DNA of 6,590 nt from Cellvibrio sp. (GTDB lineage Bacteria > Pseudomonadota > Gammaproteobacteria > Pseudomonadales > Cellvibrionaceae), in contig JAJQJO010000213.1 of assembly GCA_021323495.1 (NCBI GenBank), positions 1 to 6,590 of the forward strand. Reading direction: 5' to 3'. Below the pieces are notes generated by a model. The model was not told the DNA's origin, did no database searches, and was given only the letters and a program-made list of their open reading frames with translations. Position numbers and translations under genes: made by a program. Below are positions 1-5,903 of the stretch, one piece after another (positions within the stretch are counted from its first letter, which is position 1; each line of letters starts with the position of its first letter).

Positions 1-1121
1 ACGCGTTCGACATTCACATCCGGTTCGATACCCTGTGCCTGGATCGAACGGCCATTGGGGGTGTAATAGAGTGCGGTGGTAAGTTTGATGGCGCGGTCGT
101 TGCTGATCGGGATTACCGATTGCACCGAGCCTTTGCCAAAACTGCGGGTACCCATAATCACTGCGCGTTTGTGATCCTGCAGCGCGCCAGCGACAATTTC
201 CGAGGCTGAGGCCGAGCCGTCATTGATCAGCACCACCAGCGGTAGGTTGTTGGTAATGTCACCTGCTTCAGCGTTGTAGCCAATATTGCTATTATCGAGA
301 CGACCCTGGGTATAAACCACTTGTCCGCCATCAAGGAACGCATCCACGACCTCCACCGACGCCTGTAAAACGCCGCCGGGGTTGTTGCGCAAATCAAGGA
401 TAATGCCTTTTGTGTCTGCGTTTTTCTTGAGCTGTTCGCGCAATTTTTTGGCGACATCCCTACCGGTATCCAGTTGGAATTGGGCGACACGGATATAGAA
501 ATAGTCTTGCTCCAGCAAGCGGGTACGCACACTCTGTACCTTGATGATATCGCGCAGCAGATCAAAATCGAGCGGTTGATCCACGCCTTCCCGCATCACG
601 GTTATTTTGATCGGGCTGTTTTTGGGGCCGCGCATCAAATTGACCGCTTTATTAAGATCCATGCCTTTGACCGGTTTGTCATCGATGCGGATAACCACAT
701 CGCCGGACAGGATTCCGGCGCGCGCCGATGGGCTGTCATCAATTGGTGTGACCACTTTGACAAAACCCTCATCTAGGCTGACCTCCAGCCCTATTCCGCC
801 AAATTCGCCCGAAGTGCTGGCTTGCAGGTCCGCGAAGGCGTCTTTATCGAGATAGGCGGAGTGCGGATCGAGTTCGGAAATCATGCCCTTGATGGCATAT
901 TCCAGCAGCCGGGCATCGTCGATTTCATCGACATAGCCATTGCGTACGTGGTCGTAGACGCGGGTAAAGGTGCGCAATTCTTCGAGCGGTAGCAAACCGG
1001 CATCGGTGGTGGGAGCTTTATCGTCGGCAACGCAGCTAGCGGCTAGCACAAGGCTAAGCAGTGCGCTGGCTTTGGCGATGGATTGTGCATTAGACCGGGA
1101 AATAAAAGCAGCGCGAAACAT
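1..1121 (-). CDS. ctpA: Carboxy-terminal processing protease CtpA (S41 peptidase), C-terminus cut by window edge
   Basis: This is a periplasmic serine protease of the CtpA/Prc family, which degrades proteins after recognising their C-termini. The visible 373 residues start at an ATG (1119-1121) preceded by a GGAGA ribosome site. An N-terminal export signal (hydrophobic core about residues 18-29) ends in LAASC, so Cys30 could be lipidated or the protein simply cleaved. A PDZ domain spans about residues 103-180 (GEFGGIGLEV through the RGPKNSPIKITV region). The protease core has LDLRNNPGG (242-250), the nucleophile Ser305 in DGSASASEI, and the general base Lys330 in FGKGSVQ with Gln334. The 25-residue Ser-Lys spacing equals that of E. 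coli Prc. Short CtpA proteins are usually about 430-450 residues, so roughly 60-80 are missing past the edge. In Pseudomonas aeruginosa, CtpA with the lipoprotein LbcA degrades peptidoglycan hydrolases; its place beside envC here fits that role. Family assignment is very secure; the substrate is inferred. Confidence 0.95.
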   Translation of the reverse strand, partial: MFRAAFISRSNAQSIAKASALLSLVLAASCVADDKAPTTDAGLLPLEELRTFTRVYDHVRNGYVDEIDDARLLEYAIKGMISELDPHSAYLDKDAFADLQASTSGEFGGIGLEVSLDEGFVKVVTPIDDSPSARAGILSGDVVIRIDDKPVKGMDLNKAVNLMRGPKNSPIKITVMREGVDQPLDFDLLRDIIKVQSVRTRLLEQDYFYIRVAQFQLDTGRDVAKKLREQLKKNADTKGIILDLRNNPGGVLQASVEVVDAFLDGGQVVYTQGRLDNSNIGYNAEAGDITNNLPLVVLINDGSASASEIVAGALQDHKRAVIMGTRSFGKGSVQSVIPISNDRAIKLTTALYYTPNGRSIQAQGIEPDVNVER

Positions 1122-1167
1122 AGTGTCTCCGATGACCGCAACAGCTGGAATGTAAAGGTTGGCGCAG

Positions 1168-1202
1168 GTTGCTGAAGCAACTGGTTAGTGCGCGCACACT
1201 AA
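1168..1202 (-). repeat. Two adjacent short hairpins in the ctpA leader
   Basis: Two inverted repeats lie side by side in the 139-nt gap between envC and ctpA. The first is GTTGC (1168-1172) with GCAAC (1177-1181) around a TGAA loop. The second is TTAGTG (1185-1190) with CACTAA (1197-1202) around CGCGCA; within it GTGCGCGCAC (1188-1197) is itself a perfect palindrome. Neither is followed by a T run in the minus-strand direction, so they do not look like intrinsic terminators. They could be leader RNA structure or a protein-binding palindrome. The pairing is seen directly; a function is not established. Confidence 0.4.
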
Positions 1203-1260
1203 GCTAAACCAAAAAAAAATGACAGTTGTTGGACAAAATAATTCTGGCAAGGCTGCGCAT

Positions 1261-2442
1261 CTAGCCGCGTGCCAACCAACCACCAGGATCAATGGGTTTA
1301 CCGTTGTGGCGTATTTCAAAATATAGCCCGGTGTTGGCCTGCCCGCCCGAATTGCCGACGTTGGCGACGGCTTCACCGGCACGCACTGGCTCACCGGCTT
1401 TTTTCAGCAAATTCTGGTTGTGCGCGTAAAGGCTTAAATAACCTTCACCATGATCTACGATCACCAGCAAACCGTGGCCACCGAAATAATCAGCAAATAC
1501 CACACGCCCATGATGGACTGCGATGACCGGGTTGCCCATAGGTGCGGCGATATAGGCCCCGTTCCAGTTCATTTGTCCGGCAATACGTGCGCTGCCGAAA
1601 CGATGGATCATGCTGCCTTGGGTGGGCCAGGGCAAGCGGCCTTTGCGCAGGGAGAATTTTTCGCCGCCTTTGGGCAGCGGCACATAACCGGGTGAATTGA
1701 TCGCACCAGTGGTGGCCACACTTTTGGTCACCCGCTCCAGCAGGGCCTGCAAACGGCGGCGGTCTTCGCTGAGTTGTTTGAGTTCCTGGCTTTTGCTTTT
1801 GAGTTGGTTATTCACTTTGGCCAGCGCCTGCTGTCGTTCACCGTGAATAGTTTTTAATTGCGTGCGCTGGGCGTCCAGCTCGCTTTGCATAGTGCCTAAC
1901 TCAAGTGTTTTTTTTTCTATTTCCGGGGTGAGGGCATCAATCCTGGTGATGGTATCCAGATAGGTTTGCATCTTGGCAGTGTGCGCTTCCATAAAATAAC
2001 TGTGGTATTTCATCACGCGCGATAACTGGTCGGGCGACTCCTGGTTGAGCAGGACTTTTACTTCACTTTGCTCGCCCAGCTTGTAGGCGGCGCGCATTTG
2101 CTCGGCGATTTGTGCCTGTTGGTTTTTGCGCGCCTGTTCCAATTGGCTGCGTTCATTTTTTAATTGGTTCAGCTCGTTATTTTGCTCGTTGAGTTGTTGG
2201 TTAATTTGGCTGGCTTTTTTTTGTAACTCATTAATCTGGGTTTCGGATTTTTCCACGTCTTTTTGCAAATCCGAGCGCGTTCCCTGCACCTGTTTTAATT
2301 CTTTCTGCAGGGCCTCTATTTCCTTTTGCAATTTCGCCATCTCGGCTTTTTCATCGCCATGGGCATGGCCGGCAATGACCAATACCGCGCAGAGCAAACT
2401 ATTGAGCGCGATAGTTTTGGAAAAGGAAAAGAAACGCTTCAT
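1261..2442 (-). CDS. envC: EnvC-like murein hydrolase activator (coiled coil plus degenerate LytM/M23 domain)
   Basis: A 393-residue exported protein. Residues 1-29 form a signal peptide (MKRFF, hydrophobic core, cleavage likely near GHAHG). About 30-245 is a long coiled coil rich in Lys, Glu, Gln and Leu, and about 275-393 is an M23/LytM domain. In E. coli, EnvC sits at the division septum and switches on amidases AmiA and AmiB rather than cutting peptidoglycan itself. The metal-site residues are mostly lost here: Trp293 and Tyr297 stand where active enzymes have HxxxD, and Gly372 and Tyr374 replace the final HxH (GLYFEIR). Only His341 (LYAHN) remains of the expected set, so it is almost certainly an activator and not a hydrolase. 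The ATG at 2440-2442 gives the signal peptide directly, but no clear Shine-Dalgarno precedes it. It follows gpmI by 76 nt and precedes ctpA, the order expected for this locus. The exact amidase partner is not visible. Confidence 0.93.
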   Translation of the reverse strand: MKRFFSFSKTIALNSLLCAVLVIAGHAHGDEKAEMAKLQKEIEALQKELKQVQGTRSDLQKDVEKSETQINELQKKASQINQQLNEQNNELNQLKNERSQLEQARKNQQAQIAEQMRAAYKLGEQSEVKVLLNQESPDQLSRVMKYHSYFMEAHTAKMQTYLDTITRIDALTPEIEKKTLELGTMQSELDAQRTQLKTIHGERQQALAKVNNQLKSKSQELKQLSEDRRRLQALLERVTKSVATTGAINSPGYVPLPKGGEKFSLRKGRLPWPTQGSMIHRFGSARIAGQMNWNGAYIAAPMGNPVIAVHHGRVVFADYFGGHGLLVIVDHGEGYLSLYAHNQNLLKKAGEPVRAGEAVANVGNSGGQANTGLYFEIRHNGKPIDPGGWLARG

Positions 2443-2484
2443 GTTTTTATCTATCTGGATGAGGGAAATTGTTCGGAGTGGAAA

Positions 2485-2512
2485 GCAAGGTGGAACCGGG
2501 ATTCCACCTTGC
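2485..2512 (-). terminator. Perfect 11-bp hairpin between gpmI and envC, possible weak terminator or attenuator
   Basis: Arms at 2485-2495 (GCAAGGTGGAA) and 2502-2512 (TTCCACCTTGC) pair perfectly around a 6-nt loop, starting 6 nt after the gpmI stop codon. In the minus-strand direction the stem is followed only by TTTCC, a poor U tract, so full termination is doubtful. It more likely trims or tunes read-through into envC, or protects the 3' end of gpmI mRNA. The structure is certain; the function is inferred. Confidence 0.55.
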
Positions 2513-2518
2513 CAGAAA

Positions 2519-4063
2519 TTAACCGAGGGTAATTAAATTTCTACCAGTCATTTCCGCTGGCTGTGGAATACCCATCAAATGCAACATGGTGGGCGCGACA
2601 TCAGCCAGTGAGCCGCCGGGGGCAATGGTGCCTTTGCGCGCACTGCAGAAAATAAACGGCACGGGCAATGTTGAATGCTGGGTGTGTGGCTGGCCGGTTT
2701 CTTCATCGAACATTTCTTCCACGTTGCCATGGTCAGCTGTAATCAAGGCTTCGCCGCCGACTTTTTCCACTGCAGCCAATACGCGGCCGACACAAACATC
2801 TACCGCTTCCACCGCTTTGGTGGCTGCTTCCATAATGCCCGAGTGACCGACCATGTCGCAGTTGGCGTAATTGCAAATGATCGCGTCATATTTACCTGAC
2901 TCAATGGCTTCAACCAACTTGTCAGTCACAATCGGGGCGTTCATTTCCGGTTGCAAATCGTAAGTGGCGACTTGTGGCGAGGGCACCAGGATGCGATCTT
3001 CGCCCGGATAGACTACTTCATTGCCGCTGTTAAAAAAGAAGGTTACGTGCGCATATTTTTCGGTTTCGGCGATGCGCAGTTGGGTTTTACCCAGTTGCGA
3101 TAAATAATCACCAAACGAGTTGGTCAAGTCTTCGGGCGGGAAAGCGATAGGAGCCTTGATGCTGGATGCATATTCGGTGGTTTGTACAAAATGGGCAATG
3201 TCCGGATTCATTTCCCGCTCAAATCCGGTAAAGTTTTCTTCGATAAGGGCATTGGTAATTTCGCGTGCGCGATCGGGGCGGAAGTTCATAAAAATTACTG
3301 AATCGCCATCATTAATAGTGGCGACTTCTTCGTCCTCGGCACAGATCACGGTTGCTTTTACAAACTCATCATTTTCGCCGCGCTCGTAAGCGGCTTTCAA
3401 ACCATCGACAGCAGTCAGTGCATCGAATTCGGCATCGCCAGTGACCATCACATCGTAAGCCGCTTTCACGCGATCCCAACGGTTGTCGCGGTCGAGTGCA
3501 AAGTAACGGCCCACAATAGACGCGATGCGGCCAGCACCCAATTCCTTGAACAGATCCTGAGCGCGTTGCAGGGATTTTTCTGCACTGCGCGGGGCTGTAT
3601 CACGGCCATCCAGAAATGCATGCAGGTAAACGTCTTTTGCACCGCGTTGCACCGCCATTTTCATCATCGCGTAGATGTGTTCTTCATGGCTGTGTACGCC
3701 GCCTTCGGAGAGCAAGCCAAGGATATGCACGGCTTTACCTGTTGCAATCGCACTATCAATAGCGTTGACATAAACCGGGTTGGTAAAGAAATCGCCATCG
3801 CTAATGGCTTTATTGATACGCGTAAAGTTCTGGTAGACCACACGCCCGGCGCCGAGGGTCATATGCCCTACTTCGCTATTGCCCATTTGTCCCTCAGGTA
3901 AACCTACTGCCATGCCTGAAGTTTCAATCAGGCTCTTGGGGTTGTTGGCCCAGAGCTTGTCGAACACAGGTTTGTGGGCTGCGGCAATCGCGTTGTATTT
4001 GGTTTTTTCTGAATAACCAAAGCCGTCGAGAATCAGTAGGACTACAGGTTTTTTCGCGCTCAT
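2519..4063 (-). CDS. gpmI: 2,3-bisphosphoglycerate-independent phosphoglycerate mutase
   Basis: A cytoplasmic glycolytic and gluconeogenic enzyme that interconverts 3- and 2-phosphoglycerate through a phosphoserine intermediate, using two Mn2+ ions. The 514 residues match the length of E. coli GpmI. Visible motifs include Asp13 (LILDGFG), the phosphorylated Ser63 in MGNSEVGH, GLLSEGGVHSH (116-126) and HAFLDGRDT (148-156) of the transferase domain. Metal ligands are Asp403 and His407 (NCDMVGH), Asp444 and His445 (TADHGN) and His463. All the key residues are present, so it should be active. The frame stays open 24 codons further upstream, but I chose the ATG at 4061-4063: GGAAG (4069-4073) lies 5 nt before it, and MSAKKPVVLLILDG aligns with the normal N-terminus. 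It heads the minus-strand gpmI-envC-ctpA series and is divergent from the rhodanese gene. A candidate promoter -10 is at 4178-4183. Confidence 0.98.
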   Translation of the reverse strand: MSAKKPVVLLILDGFGYSEKTKYNAIAAAHKPVFDKLWANNPKSLIETSGMAVGLPEGQMGNSEVGHMTLGAGRVVYQNFTRINKAISDGDFFTNPVYVNAIDSAIATGKAVHILGLLSEGGVHSHEEHIYAMMKMAVQRGAKDVYLHAFLDGRDTAPRSAEKSLQRAQDLFKELGAGRIASIVGRYFALDRDNRWDRVKAAYDVMVTGDAEFDALTAVDGLKAAYERGENDEFVKATVICAEDEEVATINDGDSVIFMNFRPDRAREITNALIEENFTGFEREMNPDIAHFVQTTEYASSIKAPIAFPPEDLTNSFGDYLSQLGKTQLRIAETEKYAHVTFFFNSGNEVVYPGEDRILVPSPQVATYDLQPEMNAPIVTDKLVEAIESGKYDAIICNYANCDMVGHSGIMEAATKAVEAVDVCVGRVLAAVEKVGGEALITADHGNVEEMFDEETGQPHTQHSTLPVPFIFCSARKGTIAPGGSLADVAPTMLHLMGIPQPAEMTGRNLITLG

Positions 4064-4177
4064 AAATGCTTCCATTGTCGGATGAACATGAATCGGTCGA
4101 TGCCGGCAGCCGCTTGTGGCAACTGGGCTGTACAACCACTGGGTGATGGTTCGGGCGAACGCCCGGGATTGATGGGC

Positions 4178-4183
4178 ATTCTA
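4178..4183 (-). promoter_or_regulatory. Candidate -10 element for gpmI
   Basis: Read on the minus strand this is TAGAAT, five of six matches to the sigma-70 -10 consensus, about 115 nt upstream of the gpmI start. No good -35 lies 16-18 bp upstream; the GTTGG/CCAAC inverted repeat (4188-4202) occupies the spacer instead. That could mean an activator-dependent promoter or a chance match. Confidence is limited. Confidence 0.3.
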
Positions 4184-4329
4184 GCGGGTTGGACGCCCCA
4201 ACTCTATGTTTAAACAAAAAAGTAGCTATGTATAAACACACTCGACTGGTTAAGGAAACTGGCTAAAGCGTCGACAAATTTGGTCGTGGTGTTGGAACAT
4301 ATGGCGGCTATCGGCTGCAGGCAATCGTG

Positions 4330-4335
4330 TATACT
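4330..4335 (+). promoter_or_regulatory. Candidate -10 element for the rhodanese-grxC-secB unit
   Basis: TATACT matches five of six consensus positions and is followed by TCGCCGCC, a discriminator-like context. The best -35 region (about 4307-4313) is poor. If used, transcription would begin near 4342 and leave a leader of about 155 nt before the GTG start. No better -10 is seen closer to the gene. Confidence 0.4.
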
Positions 4336-4348
4336 TCGCCGCCTTATC

Positions 4349-4384
4349 GCCTGCGCCGGTGCCCGCGCCGGTAGCCCGCGCCGA
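4349..4384 (+). repeat. GC-rich short tandem repeat, three imperfect 11-13 bp copies
   Basis: Copies are GCCTGCGCCGGT (4349-4360), GCCCGCGCCGGTA (4361-4373) and GCCCGCGCCGA (4374-4384). They lie just downstream of the candidate -10, in the presumed leader of the rhodanese gene. The repeat is seen directly. It may be simple slippage, or it may make the leader structured. Confidence 0.55.
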
Positions 4385-4496
4385 AAAGTTGCCACGGCTT
4401 GCATTGAAATCTACTTTGCATGCCCCCACTTTCGTCCAACTGGCGCAGTTCGGGCGGTCTGAACCTCCTCACAGCAATCACCAAAAGGCAAGTATC

Positions 4497-4910
4497 GTGG
4501 ATTTTTTTGCATTCGTTTCCCAGGAGTGGCTGCTGGTCACCACCCTGATTGTGTTGATTTATTTGTACGTATGGCGCGACCGTATCAAGAGTGGCCGTCC
4601 GGTATCGCCCCATGAAGTGACCAGACTGGTAAATGAGGGTAATGCTGTGCTGGTGGACTTGCGCGATAACGCGGAATTCAAGGCTGGGCATATCGTCGGT
4701 GCGCTGAATATTCCCTACGCCAAACTGAGCAAAGAATCGACCGAAGTCGCCAGCCACAAAGACAAAACCATCATTCTGGTCGATAAGCTCGGGCAACATG
4801 CCGGCGCGGTTGGCCGCTTTCTGGGTAAAGAGGGTTTTAACGTGCGCCGTCTGGGTGGCGGTATTGCCGAATGGCAGGCGCAGAACTTGCCTCTCGTGAA
4901 AGGCAAGTAA
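4497..4910 (+). CDS. Membrane-anchored rhodanese-fold protein, YibN-like, lacking the catalytic cysteine
   Basis: A 137-residue protein with one N-terminal membrane segment (about residues 11-26, WLLVTTLIVLIYLYVW) followed by a basic stretch and a single rhodanese domain (about 38-133). Rhodanese marks are VDLRDNAEFKAGHIVGALNIP (53-73, with Asp54 and His65) and a C-terminal GGGIAEW (120-126). Active rhodaneses carry a sulfur-accepting Cys at the start of the active-site loop; here that position is Asp96 in VDKLGQHAG, and the whole protein has no cysteine. Sulfurtransferase activity by the usual mechanism is therefore not expected. E. coli YibN, in the same place before grxC and secB, also has Asp there as far as I recall. 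I chose the GTG at 4497-4499 because AAGG (4485-4488) sits 8 nt upstream and the membrane segment then begins near the N-terminus. An open extension back to a GTG at 4359 crosses the GC-rich repeat and is unlikely. Probably cotranscribed with grxC, 45 nt downstream. The biological role is unclear. Confidence 0.88.
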   Translation: MDFFAFVSQEWLLVTTLIVLIYLYVWRDRIKSGRPVSPHEVTRLVNEGNAVLVDLRDNAEFKAGHIVGALNIPYAKLSKESTEVASHKDKTIILVDKLGQHAGAVGRFLGKEGFNVRRLGGGIAEWQAQNLPLVKGK

Positions 4911-4955
4911 GTTGAACGACAAGTAAGTATTACCAGGTAATTTTTGGAGTTAGTT

Positions 4956-5213
4956 ATGGCGCGCGTGTTGATGTACACCACTGCAGTTTGTCCTTACTGC
5001 GTTAACGCCAAGAAGTTATTGGCGCAGAAAGGTGTTGCTGTGGAAGAAGTCCGCGTTGATGGCCAACCGCAATTGCGTCAGGAAATGATGACCAAAAGCG
5101 GCCAGCGCACAGTACCGCAAATCTGGATCGGCGACACGCATGTCGGCGGTTTTACCGATCTTTGGGCGCTGGATAAAGCGGGCAAGTTGGATGCACTGCT
5201 GGCGCAACCTTAA
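4956..5213 (+). CDS. grxC: Glutaredoxin 3
   Basis: An 85-residue cytoplasmic dithiol glutaredoxin, close to the 83 residues of E. coli Grx3. It reduces disulfides and glutathionylated proteins using glutathione. The active site CPYC is at residues 12-15, the cis-proline TVPQIWIG at 52-59 (Pro54), and the glutathione-binding GGFTDL at 64-69. All key residues are intact. The ATG at 4956 is set by GGAG (4946-4949) 6 nt upstream; an in-frame TTG at 4944 overlaps that ribosome site and is rejected. The gene ends in tandem TAA TAG stops. It sits 45 nt after the rhodanese gene and 49 nt before secB, most likely in one operon. The cysteine-free rhodanese next door gives it no obvious thiol partner. 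Confidence 0.97.
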   Translation: MARVLMYTTAVCPYCVNAKKLLAQKGVAVEEVRVDGQPQLRQEMMTKSGQRTVPQIWIGDTHVGGFTDLWALDKAGKLDALLAQP

Positions 5214-5262
5214 TAGCGCAGTGTGGCCTTTTTATTCTTAAACCAGTCAAGTCGAGTTCACT

Positions 5263-5763
5263 ATGTCAGAACAAAATAACCAACAAGATGCTGGCCAGGC
5301 AGCTACTGGCGGCCCGGTCTTTGCGATCCAGCGTATCTATCTGAAAGATATTTCCTTTGAAACCCCTATGGGGCCGGAAGGCTTTACCAAAGCCTACAAG
5401 CCCAACATCCAGCAGGATTTGAATATCCAGGCTAACCAGGTCGAAGAAGGCCTGTTTGAAGTGGTGCTGCTGCTGACTATTACCGCCCGCATCGAAGACC
5501 GCGCGGTATTCCTGGTGGAAGTGAAGCAAGCCGGTTTGTTTGCGATTTCCGGCATTGAAGGCCCGGCGATCACCCAGCTGATCAATACCGCCTGCCCGCA
5601 GATCCTCTTCCCCTACGCGCGCGAAGCGGTTGACAGTATTCTTGGCCGTGGCAGCTTCCCACCCCTGATGCTGGCCCCCATCAACTTTGATGCCGTATTT
5701 GTGCAAGCGATTACTGCTGCGCAACAGCAGGCACAGGCGGAAAAACCGGAAGTAGTGAATTAA
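5263..5763 (+). CDS. secB: Protein-export chaperone SecB
   Basis: A 166-residue cytoplasmic chaperone, normally a homotetramer, that keeps secretory preproteins unfolded and delivers them to SecA. The family core starts at FAIQRIYLKDISFE (20-33) and includes Asp29 and Glu33, equivalent to the E. coli SecA-contact residues Asp20 and Glu24. It also includes GLFAISGIEG, CPQILFPYARE and an acidic, Gln/Ala-rich tail. It is about 10 residues longer than E. coli SecB (155), mainly in the linker after the conserved MSEQNN start. The ATG at 5263 has a weak GAG site 6 nt upstream. It is the last gene of the rhodanese-grxC-secB unit and is followed by a strong terminator. In E. coli gpsA follows secB, but it is not here. 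Of the neighbours, CtpA and EnvC are exported proteins; whether they use SecB is not shown. Confidence 0.98.
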   Translation: MSEQNNQQDAGQAATGGPVFAIQRIYLKDISFETPMGPEGFTKAYKPNIQQDLNIQANQVEEGLFEVVLLLTITARIEDRAVFLVEVKQAGLFAISGIEGPAITQLINTACPQILFPYAREAVDSILGRGSFPPLMLAPINFDAVFVQAITAAQQQAQAEKPEVVN

Positions 5764-5783
5764 TTCACCCTTGCGTTTTGCCC

Positions 5784-5814
5784 AAAGGCAACCACTTCGC
5801 TGGTTGCCTTTTTT
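5784..5814 (+). terminator. Strong rho-independent terminator after secB
   Basis: GGCAACCA (5787-5794) pairs perfectly with TGGTTGCC (5801-5808) around a 6-nt loop. AAA on the left (5784-5786) extends the pairing into a run of six T (5809-5814). It lies 20 nt past the secB stop and separates the export/redox operon from ppx. Confidence 0.93.
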
Positions 5815-5839
5815 ATTGCGCGTAGAAATGAAAGAAAAT

Positions 5840-5873
5840 CTGTCATTGTAATCTCGCCAAAGTTTCGCATAAT
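5840..5873 (+). promoter_or_regulatory. Candidate Pho-box promoter of ppx
   Basis: CTGTCAT (5840-5846) is a perfect PhoB half-site. It is followed by a 4-nt spacer (TGTA) and a poor second half-site ATCTCGC (5851-5857, four of seven matches). Ten bases later comes CATAAT (5868-5873), a five-of-six -10. That spacing is typical of PhoB-activated promoters, where the box replaces the -35. A plain sigma-70 reading also exists: TTGTAA (5846-5851), a 16-bp spacer, then CATAAT. Transcription would start about 25 nt before the ppx ATG. The -10 is fairly convincing; PhoB control is inference. Confidence 0.5.
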
Positions 5874-5903
5874 CAATCCTGCCGCCAGCAGGGAGTAATC
5901 CTC

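Larger units (their letters stand above)
4064..4496. other. Divergent intergenic region between gpmI and the rhodanese operon
   Basis: These 433 bp hold no convincing gene. The open frames here have no homologous look and are extensions or shadows of neighbours. The gpmI-proximal part has two small GC-rich inverted repeats: CGGGC/GCCCG at 4152-4156 and 4161-4165, and GTTGG/CCAAC at 4188-4192 and 4198-4202. An AT-rich stretch spans about 4201-4260. The rhodanese-proximal part has a candidate -10, a GC-rich tandem repeat and a leader of about 155 nt. It presumably carries the promoters of both divergent units. Confidence 0.6.

Noticed and set aside
227..565. Open frame antisense and offset within ctpA (and similar frames within envC, gpmI, secB and ppx)
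   Set aside because: They overlap strongly conserved genes in another frame, have no ribosome sites and translate to compositionally odd, unrecognisable proteins.
1203..1225. CTGTCAT on the minus strand before ctpA as a possible Pho box
   Set aside because: The second half-site is only part of the T run (about three of seven matches) and no -10 follows at the right distance.
4064..4135. Upstream extension of the gpmI reading frame, with in-frame start codons at 4133-4135 and 4073-4075
   Set aside because: The added residues are not part of the family, no ribosome site precedes those starts, and the ATG at 4061-4063 has GGAAG at proper distance and gives the standard 514-residue length.
3924..4404. 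Minus-strand open frames across the gpmI start and the divergent intergenic region
   Set aside because: They overlap the conserved gpmI N-terminus or the promoter region, lack ribosome sites and show no family features.
4359..4496. 46-residue N-terminal extension of the rhodanese frame from a GTG at 4359
   Set aside because: It translates the GC-rich repeat into low-complexity sequence, overlaps the likely leader, and would put the membrane segment far from the N-terminus.
4904..4928. Nine-base direct repeat CAAGTAAGT at 4904-4912 and 4920-4928, spanning the rhodanese stop codon
   Set aside because: It is too short and AT-rich to suggest an attachment or insertion site; probably local duplication or chance.
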